Below the pieces are notes generated by a model that worked only from the letters and a program-made list of their open reading frames with translations, was not told the DNA's origin and did not search any database. A stretch of DNA of 64,000 nucleotides, taken from positions 209,501-273,500 of the forward strand of contig JAOTOL010001470.1 of assembly GCA_034440575.1 (NCBI GenBank), read 5' to 3'. Shown piece by piece: positions 24,441 to 35,641 of the stretch. The stretch comes from Imbricaverruca yamaguchii (Eukaryota; Arthropoda; Thecostraca; Neoverrucidae). The position numbers and the translations under genes were made by a program. Positions within the stretch are counted from its first letter, which is position 1, and each line of letters begins with the position of its first letter.

Positions 24441-25686
24441 TCGGTGACCTGACCTCAGGTCACGTGACCTAACTTGACCCATCGGGGTCATCCCACATAT
24501 CACTGTAACCGTCTAGATGTGACGAACACAATAGCATCGAGTTCAGCTGTTTAGCTCATTTAGGGATACAGTTTTAGCCAGAAATAAATTTGTGACCGCA
24601 GATCCAAGGACCTTGAACACCCAGGCGCGCACCCAGGATTTTTTTTTCATGGGGGGGGGGGCGGACCGAAAAGGGCACTTGGCCGGCTCCAAAGGGGCAC
24701 CTGACCGGCTCCAAAAGGGCACTTTGCGGTCCGGGGCACACTGGAAGGTTTGTTGACCGGGCGGATGGGGGCGTGAAAAAAATTGTTGGCCAAAAAGAGG
24801 GTTTTGGCACAGGCGGGCACAAAAGGCAGGTCATTTTTGGGCTAAATTTGGGACATTCCGGCCAAGAGGACACTTTGATGACCGGGGGAGAGGATGGACA
24901 TGAAAAAAATAGCCAAGAGGGCAGTTTTCGGCCAAAGGGCACCTTTGGCACAGGCGGGGCACATCAGGCAGGTGATTTTGGGCTGAATTTGGGACATTCC
25001 GGCCAAGAGGGTACTTTTCGGTCAAAAGGGCACTTTGGTCTCATGGGGGGGGGGCTGGCCCCCTCCGGTGCGCCTATGTGAACACCTAATGTCAATGTCA
25101 CCTTATGACCTGATGGCAGTATAACAGGCACCAACCGACAGGTTTCGTCGTCGGGAGCCACTCTGGACCATTTCGAAACCGTATGCGAAATAGATGCGAA
25201 GTTATCGATGGACAGGGGGCCCAACCAGCGTGTTGTGGCAGCAATGCGATGCCCAAAGATACTTTGTACGAAACCCACGTTATTTATTTATATATTTGAA
25301 ATGGCCTGAATGGGGTTCAAATCGTCATCAGAAGAATTATATAATTTCAGGAGCCAAAAGGTCAATGGCACGCCGCAAAAGACAGGTTACGAGGTCTCGT
25401 GACCTAATAAATTGAAAATCGAAAATCCGAGATCGCCAACGTGTTCCTTGATTCATCCCAATTCAACCAAAACAAAGTTCAATGAAATAGCTCTCTTAGT
25501 CTCAAAGTTATTGGTCATCAAAGTTAGACCTCCTCCCTGACCTTGGGAAATTTGCCAAGACTGTATCTTGGGAAATATTTTAGGGGGAATTTTTTTCATC
25601 ATAAATTAATTGTTCGTCCTTGAAAGCCCCGGTACACAACTTTTGAAGAAAATAAAAAATGGTCGGACGGCACCCACCGGCTGAGT
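24436..25686 (-). repeat. IR2 right inverted arm (interrupted by a MITE)
   Basis: Reverse complement of the left arm. The inner part (24436-24621) carries the exact 20-mer GACCTCAGGTCACGTGACCT at 24451-24470. The MITE occupies 24622-25078. The outer part runs from 25079 to 25686. The arms are clearly diverged, so the element is not recent. Confidence 0.85.
24622..25078. mobile_element. hAT-type MITE, 457 bp, perfect 8-bp TSD
   Basis: Flanked by TGAACACC at 24614-24621 and 25079-25086. Same family as the MITE at 23796: left end CAGGCGCGCACCC.GGATTTTT, right end CCCTCCGGTGCGCCTATG, interior of GGGCACTTT.GGCC repeats. It is longer because the central part with the CATTCCGGCCAAGAGG block is duplicated. 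Non-coding. Confidence 0.88.
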
Positions 25687-25749
25687 TTCCATGGAATTCC
25701 TCAGTCGCCAGTATACATGTGACTATACGTCCACCGCACTGAGTTTGTC
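25687..25749. other. Spacer after IR2
   Basis: Short unique-looking stretch between the IR2 right end and the GC-rich island. Confidence 0.3.
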
Positions 25750-26310
25750 TGGTGTTGATCTCCGCACCAAGCGTCGCGCGGAACTCAACACTCGGGAGTG
25801 TCCCCGCCGGCGGCCACTGCGGGCGTCACGTCGAGCGCACGCGGAGTGGAGCCGAGCATCGCGCCGGAAGCGACGCGAGGCAACGGGGCGTCCGCGACGC
25901 GTGGGACACTGCACGTTTCCGGCCGGCACTTACGCGGCGCTTCCTACGCCGGTCGCCGTGGCGGCGTCCTCTCCCACCGGCGACGGCGCGTGCGACCAGG
26001 GCTCCACGACGGCTCCCACCGGGCCGCGCGCGGCGCGCAACTCTAATTGGCTGGCGGCAGCGGCGTGCCCTAGTCGCGCCGCGCGCGCACGCGCGTCTCC
26101 CAAGAATCAGCCGGACAGCGCAGCGCGCGTGGACGCTCTGTCGTCAGCGGCCGCGTAACCATGGGAACGGCGGCGGCTCGTCGACGCCTGTCCGGCCGGC
26201 CGGCAGTCGGTCCCGTGTGAATGGTGGCGCAACGGCGGCCGGCCCGCAGGGCAGCCGCCGACGCAGTGGCTCCGATGTCGCGCACTCCGCATGTCGTTGG
26301 TGTGGCGTGT
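25750..26310. other. GC-rich CpG-island-like segment
   Basis: Very rich in CG and GCGC strings, with long overlapping open frames on both strands caused by base composition. No domain recognised. It could mark an unidentified host promoter. Confidence 0.4.
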
Positions 26311-28879
26311 GTCGGGCGGCGGTGTGGCGTGTGTTGGGCGACGGTGTGGTGTTCCAGATGTTTATGTGGTGTGTGTTGAATGGCAATGTAGTGCTCCGGA
26401 CGTAACATCAGTCAAGCGTTGTCAATGGAAAGTATTTTGTTCCAAATGCTATGATGGGAGGTTTCAACTTGTCTTGCCCTTTTTTAGCTTTGTAGCCATT
26501 CGAACGTCCTGCCTTTCAGGTGGATGTGCTTGAATTACTATCTCCATGTCCATGCCCATGTTCATGTCCATGTTGGATGAAATTGCCTTTAATGCATCAT
26601 TTATTCAATGCATACACAGGGACAAAATAGCGGCTTTGGTGCGAGATACAAGTTCGTGCACTTGCCACATGTACAGGTGGGTACGACTTCCTCAAGGTTG
26701 TAATCGCCTGACTTGTAATCGCCCGTCCAAACAGTGACAATCAGCCAGAATAAACAAGCCATATGGCCCCACCTGCTGAGTGTGTCGTAAAGGCACAACC
26801 ACCACAGTGAACAAAAGCGGACAACGTTTGGTTTATGGGAAGCTAAAAATGGAATTGAAATCCACATTTCCTACAATTAGCGGGAGCTGAGGAGATGGCC
26901 CGCGGCGCTTCAGTTCGCCCTATTCGGCATCCTGTTTGCTTTGCTTACCTCGTGTCGATTCATTGGCGCAGCCCACGATGATTCAACACCGACTGCGGGA
27001 TGTGGCCCTGCATGAAGCAGGGTCACCCAACAGCTATCAGGAGGCTTCACCACACACAACCTTACCTGTTGTGCAAATCTGTCTGGCACCTCTACAGCTA
27101 CCGAGTAACACTATTTCTATAGCTACCGTGTAACTCTGCACCTCTACAACTGCTAGGTAGCATCGCCCAGTGTAGCTGCGGAAGCTGCCAGGAAGCTGCT
27201 CCATTTATGACTGGAGAAATTGTTCTAATGCCCGCTGAATAAACGATGGTGGTGTTCCGCAGTCACGAGCTTCGCCCGTAGTCGTCGATCATGGCCGGCT
27301 AGCTCGCCGTCGATTGGCACGGCCACGGCCACCTGCCGGTCTCCCTCCGCCTCTGCGGTGTCGCGCGTCGATCCGGCGCGCCCTGTGACACGACACAGTG
27401 ACACGACACGGTGACACACGTTGACACGACACGATGACACAACACTGGGACACAATCGGTACGCCGCCGATGCGGGCGGGAACACAGCTTGATCGGGCTC
27501 GCAGCCATCAGGGGTGGCGTCTCGTGGTCGGTCGCGCCTTAAGCCCGGTTCACACCGCGACAGGATGGGATGAGAAACGGCGCTGCCGGCCGCTCGCCTG
27601 CGATTTTGTGACGTCACATGACCAAATATAGTAAGCGACTGCCCCGGCCGTTTTGGCTCTGGCCTATGCCGGTGTGAATCGGAGATGGGTTAGACGAGAA
27701 ACGGCGCCGTTTGGCACGAACAAGAAAAGTTTAATTGAAGTCGACTTTTGTGTCAGTCTCGTGGCGTTCTGTTGTCGGCGACCACGGGGCAAGGGGTACC
27801 GTTGGCAGATAGGTGAACTTTGGGGATGGAGGTGGAGCATTTGCTCAATATTTCAGTCAAAGATGGTCTATACATCGCATTGGTTGTATGCGTTTTGGAC
27901 ATTCGATTTCATATAGCATTATATGGAAGAGGGGTTCTATCTGAATATGTTTTGTTTCCTGAACACCTACTTTTGGATGTCTCCCACATCATATTCAGCA
28001 TATAAACAACAAAAAGATGGTAGTATTCATAAGTGATGCACCTGTCTCTACCAAAATATGACTGATTGGATAGTTATGGAGTTTTTGTGTATGGAGCTAG
28101 TGAAGTTCACACGTGCCATTTTAGGTTTCCAGGGGCTTAAGGCTGAAAAAAACCATAAGGAAGTGATTTTCAATATTTGTTTTTGCATTTACACCAGCAT
28201 TTTTAGTGGCTACTAATGGCTTGTACCACAACAGCTACAGTGGGTTGATTCTTCACATCATTTTTGTGTTCACAATATGGCACACCCCTACAAAATGTTT
28301 ATCTGTTTGGAAGTTGTTCATTGTAAGTGGTTAGAGGATTTTCATTCAAAAGAATTGTTTGAATATAGGTAGCTTGTTCATTTCTGTGTCGAGTAAACAC
28401 AGTACAACTACTGATTCAGCCATACACAAGCAAGTGCTATTTGTTTCAGCAAGTGCTATTTCACTTAATGTTCAGGATCCCCCTCTTCCCCTAAGTAGGC
28501 AGCTACCTGCCTGCTACCTATAACTCTATAATGGCAGCACTTGCCAAGTATATGATTAGTTTTGGGTGCTTTATTTGCTTATTGGTGGAATGGATGTATT
28601 AATATAGCGTAAAATAAACAACCAAGTATAGCTGTTATTGGGCAAGCCTGTTAGGTAACCTAGCAATCATTAGACACTTGAACATTGCATGTAATGATCT
28701 AACCTCACAAACATGAGCTTCATTACTATAACATTAATTGGAAATATGTTGAGTGGGGTGCACCAGTGTTTTGTATTTTTGGGAGGCAAAGCCCCCAAAA
28801 ATGCAAAATGATGCTAGTATACCATTACCACATTGAGTATAGCATACCCACCTGTGCCACATTCAGTATGACTTCATTT
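26311..28879. other. No supported gene
   Basis: About 2.6 kb, mostly AT-rich after 27700. It includes a short run of GACACGACAC-type repeats at 27385-27440. A string with AAAGCCCCCAAAAATGCAAAA near 28785 hints at an old repeat. No coding family recognised. Confidence 0.4.
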
Positions 28880-29526
28880 GAGAATGCTCGGGGCAATAAA
28901 TAGGAATGTATCATACAGAAGTGAGGAAGTGATCAGGAAGCTTTACTGTGCATATGTCAGGCCACATTTGGAATACTGCATCCAAGCTTGGTTTCCCAGC
29001 TATGAAAAAGATTGTTGGCTTTTAGAGAGAGTACAGAAGAGGGCTACAAAAATGGTTAATGGCATAAGCAACCTGGCATATGAGGAAAGATTGAAAAAAT
29101 TGAATGTTTTCACTTAGATATAGAAGGCTGAGAGGAGATCTCATCGAGGTCTTTAAATTTGTCCATGGTCTGGAGAGGGGATACCTTGGGGAAATGTTTG
29201 AATTGAACAGAAATGATGCAATTAGGGGTCATAAATTCAAAATTAAAGTTAACCACAGCAGAACAAGGTTAAGGCAAACTTTCTTCACCAACAGGGTAGT
29301 AGAACACTGGAACCAGCTGCCAGAAAACATTGTCAGTAGCAGCACATTGAACATCTTTAAAAACAGCATAGACAATCATTATAAGAATAGAGGGCTTGCT
29401 TTTCAGTATTACAGAGAGGGCTGATTGACAGATTTGGTGGGCAACTGGTTCAGTGTACAGAGTGCAACCAAGAAGGGCCCTTGTGGCTCATAGTTGCACT
29501 AATCTTTTATGTCTTTATGTTTTTAT
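28880..29526 (+). mobile_element. LINE copy A, 5'-truncated CR1-like element
   Basis: Encodes the C-terminal part of the ORF2 polyprotein in two frames. Residues YVRPHLEYCIQAW, LLERVQKRATKM, YRRLRGDLIEVFKF, FFTNRVVEHWNQLP and the final NIFKNSIDNHY are typical of CR1/L2-type LINEs. A frameshift lies near 29110 and the frame ends with a stop near 29421. The 3' end is a TTTATGTC-type octamer repeat (about 29505-29520). Flanking TATGACTTCATT (28867-28878) and TATGACTGCATT (29527-29538) form an 11/12 target-site duplication, so this is an independent insertion. Confidence 0.88.
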
Positions 29527-29587
29527 TATGACTGCATTATTCCGGCTGCTGAACTATTTCGGTCTCCAAGGCAATAATGGGGAAAAA

Positions 29588-29888
29588 TGAGCAGGCTTTG
29601 CTACAGAAAGACAAAAAAAAGCTTGTGAAGTGGTCCAAGGTGACAAATGAAGTTTCACTTTGACAAGTTTAAAATCATGCTTGCATGTAGGCAGCGTTTC
29701 AGGGATCCATACTTCATGGGTGGCCAAATACTATCTATGACTCAACTGGATGATGTAGGTGCTATTATGGACACAAAATTGAGGTCATCAGAACAGACCA
29801 AAGAAGCTAGGAAGAAGGCATTCAGTGCTTGGGGAAATAAATAGGGATGCACCATAGAAAAGTCAAGTCATCAAGCTTTACTGTGCAT
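29588..29888 (+). mobile_element. LINE copy B, 5' part (split by hAT-like insertion)
   Basis: Matches the reverse complement of the copy C region around 32060-32260. It starts near GAGCAGGCTTTGCT, runs through AAGTGGTCC and a frame with KFHFDKFKIM and SSEQTKEARKKA, and stops at AAGCTTTACTGTGCAT (ending 29888), where the hAT-like element begins. The same LINE continues at 36236. Frameshifted relic without function. Confidence 0.85.
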
Positions 29889-29944
29889 CAGAGGTGTCGA
29901 TTAAAAAAAAAACATTGGGGGGGGCGAAGTGTCAACGCACGTAA

Positions 29945-29978
29945 CCCTCCCCCCCACCACCACCACCACCACCACCAA
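29945..29978. repeat. Short CCC/(CAC)n tract
   Basis: CCTCCCCCCCACCACCACC and further CAC units. Low-complexity tract inside the hAT-like element. Confidence 0.9.
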
Positions 29979-30342
29979 AAACTCATCGGATTTCGCACAC
30001 TATATTTTCAGATCTCAGAAATTCTCAGTTTGAGAGAATTCTGTTCTGTGACGACAATCGGCGAAAGTATTTTCTTGGCGCCTAACATTAGGGAGGGGCG
30101 AAGCCAAAGTTGTGACTGGGCGAGTTCAGGGTTGAGAAGGATATTTTCATTCACACCTGTGACATCAGAATATCACTTTGCAGTTTCCAGTGAATTTGGA
30201 GCACTTTACCACAGGGCAATTCATTGTCGAATAACACCATTATACGTCCAAGTGGAAAACACGGAGAATAATTTTGTGAAGAGGATCATGCTACGAATGG
30301 GAAAAATCAAGCAAAAGCTCGTTTTCTCCAACCATGAAGTCC

Positions 30343-30428
30343 ACTGTGGCGAACCAGGGCCGCGGAGCACACACCGTCCACTGTGGCGAACCAGGGCCGC
30401 GGAGCACACACCGTCCACTGTGGTGGAC
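30343..30428. repeat. 37-bp tandem duplication (2.3 copies)
   Basis: The block GTCCACTGTGGCGAACCAGG then GCCGCGGAGCACACACC occurs twice back to back, followed by a third partial, diverged copy starting GTCCACTGTGGTGGACC. Confidence 0.95.
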
Positions 30429-31210
30429 CGGGCTGCTGAGTCCATTGCGTTCATTAAATATCAGCAAGTTGTTTGATAACCATATCAATCTGCATATATA
30501 TCAAAAGGCATGAGGTAAAAAAAACGAATCAGATCGACGTCACATGAGTTTGGCCACCAGGTTCAACAATGCGCGCAATTGCACTACAACTGTCTTACCT
30601 CTGCCATATTTGTCGTTCGCAACCGCAAATTGAACTTTAGACTCTGTGATTTACGTAACTGAACATCCTTGGATGCTACGAATTTGGATCTGCCGAAGAA
30701 CGGCCATCTCATTTATTTGGTGATAAGGCCTGATCTTGTATAACTACTCTTGTAAGCTATGGCTTAATACCTGCCTGCCTGCTTGCTTTCTTCAAGAATA
30801 GGAATATTAATAGTGTGCATGCAGCTTCTTGCTCACTTTTTCTTTCATGGTATCCGGAGCTATCAGATACATTGGGTATTATTGGCTGCGATGCCCATAT
30901 TATTGAATATATGCATTGTCATTGGGCATAAAGATGGGTAGGTATCTACCTAGGTAAATATCAAGCTTATGGTGTGATGGGTTGGCTCTAAAGATAAATA
31001 TAGTCTGCATATCCTCTATCTCAATGATTGATTGTTGTCGATGACCAGATTATGTGCATGTTTGACACTGACCAGAAATTAAGAATAGAATGAATCCAGT
31101 TCAAGTTCCATATGCATGTGCTTTTGCTAATGGTCATGTGTGCAAGCATCATTATGGCAATGCAATTGTTGTATAGTGGCTTTGCTAATTTCTAATACCA
31201 TCTGGTTTTA
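30429..31210. other. Interior of the hAT-like element, no coding recognised
   Basis: AT-rich sequence between the 37-bp repeat and the duplicated right-end block. No transposase motif (for example the hAT C-terminal dimerisation region) can be recognised. Confidence 0.4.
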
Positions 31211-31373
31211 AATGCATCAGCGTCACCTAATCTCAACATTTTATGATGTAAGCTATGCTTGCAAAGTGGAAGGAAATCCAACTTCTTTGTTTTTCCACAC
31301 CATGTTACATTTTGCAGCAAGAAGTGGATAGTCAATCCACTATCCAATACAAATCTGTTCCATTTCATTATAA
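31211..31373. repeat. First copy of the hAT right-end block, part 1
   Basis: Homologous to 35876-36035: CATCAGC then CTAATCTCA.CATTTTATGATG, GTGGA.GG.AATCCA and AGTCA.TCCACTATC match. The block is then interrupted by LINE C and continues at 35695. Confidence 0.8.
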
Positions 31374-31470
31374 GACATAAAGACATAAAAGATTAGTGCA
31401 ACTATGAGCCGCAAGGGCCATTCTTGGTTGCACTCTGTACACTGAACCAGTTGCCCACCAAATCTGTCAA

Positions 31471-32280
31471 TCAGCCCTCCCTGTAATCCTGAAAAGCAAG
31501 CCCTCTATTCTTATAATGATTGTCTATGCTGTTTTTAAAGATGTTCAATGTGCTGCTACTGACAATGTTTTCTGGCAGCTGGCTCCAGTGTTCTACTACC
31601 CTGTTGGTGAAGAAAGTTTGCCTTATCCTTGTTCTGCTATGGTTAACTTTAATTGTGAATTTATGACCTCTAATTGCATCATTTCTGTTCAATTCAAACA
31701 TTTCCCCAAGGTATCTCCAGACCATGGACAAATTTAAAGAACTCGATGAAATCTCCTCTCAGCCTTCTATATCTAAGTGAAAACATATTCAATTTTTTCA
31801 ATCTTTCCTCATATGCCAGGTTGCTTATGCCATGAACCATTTTTGTAGCCATCTTTTGTACTCTCTCTAAAAGCCAACAATTTTTTTAATAGCTAGGAGA
31901 CCAAGCTTGGATGCAGTATTCCAAATGTGGCCTGACGTATGCACAGTAAAGCTTCCTGATCACTTCCTCACTTCTGTATGATACATTCCTATTTATTGCC
32001 CCGAACATTCTCAGTGCCTTCTTCCTGGCTTCCTTGGTCTGTTCTGATGCCCCCAGTTTTGTGTTTAGAATAACACCTAAATCCTTCTCCTGTTGAGTCA
32101 CTGATAGCACTTTGCCACCCATCAAGTATGGAGCCTTCATATGCTGCTTGCCTACATGCATGATTTTGCACTTATCAAAATTAAATTTCATTTGCCATTC
32201 TTCGGACCACTTCACAAGTTCGTCTAAGTCTTTTTGCAGCGAGATATGCTCATCTTGACCTGTTATTGCCCTAAAGACCT
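31471..32280 (-). pseudogene. LINE C ORF2, C-terminal part
   Basis: Residues WSEEWQMKFNFDKCKIMH, EKDLGVILNTKL, SEQTKEARKKA, YVRPHLEYCIQAWSPSY, then in another frame RGHKFTIKVNHSRTR, FFTNRVVEHW and NIFKNSIDNHY. It is the closest relative of LINE A and LINE B in this window. Stops and frameshifts lie near 31885 and 31735. It joins directly to the N-terminal reverse transcriptase part at about 32280, where the catalytic core is missing. Confidence 0.85.
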
Positions 32281-32810
32281 AAATTTCATCAGGTCCTGCT
32301 GCCTTGTTTGGCATTATTGTCCTGATATGATTGTAAACAACATCACTATCAATGAAATCAACATCATTTGTCAGATCACATGTCACTGAACTATGGTGTA
32401 CGGTCGGCAGATTGGTCATATCTTCCAATGTAAACACTGATTTAAACTGCTTGCTCAGCTCCTCAACCATCTCACTATCCTCACCCAATATAGTCCCATT
32501 TACTTCCAGTGGACCAATTGTGCTAGAAACTTTACTCAGCTTGTAGAAACTAAAGAACTTTTGCTGCCCCCATTACAGTTCCTAGCCAAATCCAATTCTT
32601 TTGCTCGCTTTGCTGCTCTGGTTTTTTGCTTGACAGTTTCTCTAGCTTTTCGATACGCCTTTAGATTAACGACATTTGAGGCTTCTTTAAAGACTCTAAA
32701 TGCAGTTTTCTCAGTCTTAATTGCTTTTATCAAGTCTGGTGTAAGCCATGCAGGCTTTCCTACCCTTCTTTTGCGTCTTTGCTTTTGGGGGACATGTATA
32801 ATCTGAATTT
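32281..32810 (-). pseudogene. LINE C ORF2, linker and start of reverse transcriptase
   Basis: Reads KAYRKARETVKQKTRAAKR (linker after the endonuclease), then a frame with VEELSKQFKSVFTLED, DVVYNHI and NKAAGPDEI, the usual first block of a CR1/L2 reverse transcriptase. Immediately after DEI comes a stop. The sequence then jumps to the region preceding LQKDLDELVKWSEEW. The palm domain with its FADD-type catalytic motif, normally over 200 residues, is absent. Confidence 0.82.
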
Positions 32811-32811
32811 C

Positions 32812-33824
32812 CTACAAGTAAGATTTGAACTTTTCCCACATTTCAGAGGCATTTAAATTGGAGAATTCTTCTTCCCATCTGATGGCACTTAAAGCCGCTC
32901 TCATGCAGTCAAAGTCTGCTCTGTTGAAATTTGGAACCTTTACCAAATTATCCTTGATAATTTCCCCTACATGTGCCTTGAATCTAACTATGTTATGGTC
33001 ACTTCTTCCCAGAGTTTCGCCTACAGTCAAGTCTTGAACCAATTCACTTAAATCCGAGAATACAAGGTCCAAGAATGAACCATGCCTGGTAGGTTCCGAT
33101 ACAAACTGGTGTAAGAACAGGTCCTCTTCAAGGCATTTCCTAAACATTTTGCATGATGGGGAGCCAACACCAGCATTTTCATAACCTTTTAGATTAAAGT
33201 CACCAAGAATAAGGCACCTCCTCTTATAGTTTCTACTGATTTCCTCACAAATCACCTTGTCAAGCTCCAGTTGCTGAGAATGTGGCAGGGTTCCTGATCG
33301 GTAGAAAGCTCCTATCCTAAGAGTATTGCTGTTGCCTTTTCCCACAGTGACATCAAGCCAAATGGACTCCACAGACACATTTTTATCCCCACCTGCTACT
33401 TTTTGATAACTGAATAAGCTATTCATATAGAGCATTACACCACCCCTTTCATTGCTGGACCCCTATTGCACGAAAACATATTGTATCCCTGGATCTCATA
33501 GTCCTGTAAGTTATCTCCAAAATACCCTTCACTGACCCATGCCTCCGTAATGCAAAACAAATCTGGTTCCTCCTCAGCAACATAACACTTGAACTCATCA
33601 AATTTGGAACGGATATTCTGAGCATTAAACATCATGCACTTAACAAATACTCCATAACCACCTTTGAATTTTTCATACTGAGGATTTCTTTTATCACCAG
33701 ATGAACTATCACTCTGTCCCCTTGAACTGCTGCTGTCCCTATTTCCAGACTTTGAGGTTCTGTTGCCTTGGCTGACACCATTGGAATATTTCTGAGTTGG
33801 CAATGCAATTTCATCCCTCCCCAC
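32812..33824 (-). pseudogene. LINE C ORF2, endonuclease domain (frameshifted)
   Basis: Exonuclease-endonuclease-phosphatase type endonuclease that would nick target DNA. In order: FNAQNIRSK near 33629, ITEAWVSE (catalytic Glu block), then after a frameshift and stop near 33435-33465 GAFYRSG, ILGDFN near 33204 and GRSDHN near 33003. All expected motif blocks are present, but in two frames. A Ser-rich N-terminal stretch precedes the domain. Confidence 0.85.
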
Positions 33825-33832
33825 CCCATTTC

Positions 33833-34759
33833 CTAGTTTCCCTGAAGGACATGCTCGTACACTTTGCCTAACACATGGACCCCCTTCTCAGATAAGTGCA
33901 GGCCATCCCTCTGATAGAGGTCCCACGATGCATAAAACCTGCTCCACTCGTCTACAAATGTAAAACCTAGCTCATGGCAGAGCTTTCCTACCCTGGCGTT
34001 AGCTGCCAGTGCCCTAGAGCTCCACTCAGGGGAGGCTCTAGCCCTAGGCAAAATTGCTGCTACAATGACTATTGGCACCCTTGAGGGTGGCCAGAAGGGC
34101 CCTGTACTCCCGCAGAAGCTCCTCACTCCTAGCAGGACCTATGTTATTTACCTCTACATGCACTATGGCTGTGCTAAACTGGTTATCACTGGTGACCTGT
34201 GCCACCACAGGTACCAGGTCCTTCACCTTGGCACCAGGCCTGGTGATGCACCTCCTGTCCCTCCTACCTTTACAAAATACCCGCTCTAAATGTCGCACAC
34301 GAGAGTCTCCTAGGACCAGCACTGACTCCTTACTACTACTATCCTGGGGGCAGTCATCCAATGTTAATATGCCTGCCCGCTGGACCGTTCGACCAGGCTT
34401 CCTCCCGCTCCTACCACCTGCCACCTGCCACTCACTGACCCTTTCCGTAGGTTCGCGTCTCGAAATCCTCCACCCCTGACCTCATGCCACTTCCCCTCCT
34501 GTGACCTACCAGAACTACCTCTCCTCTGTTCACTTTTAATACTCCGCTCTCGAGAGATTCCAGCCACCTCCACAGTAGGGGAAGCCTCAGCTACCTGGTG
34601 GCCTGCGACCACCTAGGCATATGATGTCCCTGCTACGGAGTGACCCCTTGTTGCTTTATCTTGCCTACCATGTGCAACAAGGGCAGCCTTGAGCTTGGAA
34701 AGCTCTCCCTTAAGGGTCCTAATCTCTTCCTCTAGTGTCTGCATCCTGGTCGAAACCAT
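33833..34759 (-). pseudogene. LINE C ORF1, coiled coil plus SGNH esterase-like domain
   Basis: Starts at ATG 34757-34759 with a heptad-rich coiled coil (MQTLEEEIRTLKGELSKLK), then a TAG near 34612. Continuing in the next blocks are a basic/Ser-rich stretch and VLVLGDSRVRH near 34310 (SGNH block I with the Ser nucleophile). VHVEVNNI follows where such domains usually have a G.ND block, and after a frameshift near 34090 comes RDGLHLSEKG near 33907 (Asp and His of the catalytic block). An esterase domain in ORF1 is known for CR1-type LINEs. The changed G.ND block and the breaks show it is inactive. Confidence 0.8.
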
Positions 34760-35245
34760 CCTAAACGCTGCAGCTTATGCCTAGATTTAGATTCAAATTA
34801 ACTCGCGAAACAACCGACAAAAAAGCCAACTATCATTCACTATAAATCGCTACCTCCTATACTGTCAGTTAATAATCTGAGTACCTCAAGAAAAGCAACA
34901 CGCTAAGCAGAAACTATTAGACAATTGTTTAAAAAAAAAAAAAATAAACAAAATGTCTAATATAATTGTCTTCCACACAAGTAGACAACTATATGAATAT
35001 CCCTTTTGTTATCACTTATGGCTAGACAGAAAAATGAACAGTCACACAGCACTTATGAATACCCCCAACTTACTACCAATTAAACTTTATCTTAAACTTC
35101 AACACCAAACACACTATGCACAACAAAAGTAAATAAAGTATGTTAGGATAGTATGAATGTTGTCTAATGTACTTATGAAATCTACACACTTGTAATATCT
35201 CCTACTACAGAAATCGAAGCGACGAGAACACGCCTAAAGCCACGA

Positions 35246-35641
35246 GGCCTCGCCTAACAAGAAGATGGCGCACGGCAGCGTCGCTAGGTTAATATAGTAT
35301 AGTTTGCGTTCTACGAAAATGCTTATCATATAAAAACCAATGAAATATAATCACAGAAGTAATTGCTAAACACCTATCCACAGCTTAGACTAGAGTACTG
35401 CCCTGTTCTGCAAAGACTTATCCGGAAACCTGGAGCTCCAACGGGCCTCGCCCAATAAGAAGATAGCGCACGGCAGCGTCGCTAGGTTAATATAGTATAG
35501 TTTGCGTGCTACGAAAATGCTTATCAGATAAAAACTAATGAAATATAATCACAGATGTAATTGCTAAACACCTATCCACAGCTTAGACTAGAGCACTGCC
35601 CTGTTCTGCAACGACTTATCTGGAAACCTGGAGCTCCAACG
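35246..35641 (-). repeat. Two 198-bp tandem units in the LINE C 5' region
   Basis: GGCCTCGCC starts at 35246 and 35444. The following ~198 bp, including GCACGGCAGCGTCGCTAGG, TTAATATAGTATAGTTTGCG and ACCTGGAGCTCCAACGG, are repeated with few changes. They lie at the 5' end of a minus-strand LINE, so they look like promoter monomers. One unit keeps AAGATGGCG (35262-35270, YY1-like). The other has AAGATAGCG (35460-35468). Confidence 0.85.

Larger units (their letters stand above)
19954..25686. mobile_element. IR2: ~5.7-kb element with long inverted arms
   Basis: The ends read ACTCAGCCG at 19954 and its complement, finishing CGGCTGAGT, at 25686. From there inward the two sides are reverse complements for about 0.8 kb. 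The right side is interrupted by one MITE. Between the arms, on the plus strand, is an intron-containing but inactivated transposase-like gene homologous to the one in IR1. The arrangement fits an autonomous-type DNA transposon with very long terminal inverted repeats. No clear target-site duplication was found at the outer ends. Two hAT-type MITEs inserted later, one in the coding part and one in the right arm. Confidence 0.75.

Noticed and set aside
25312..25326. tRNA B-box-like GGGGTTCAAATCG
   Set aside because: No A-box or cloverleaf around it. The sequence is part of the IR2 right arm and matches its left arm.
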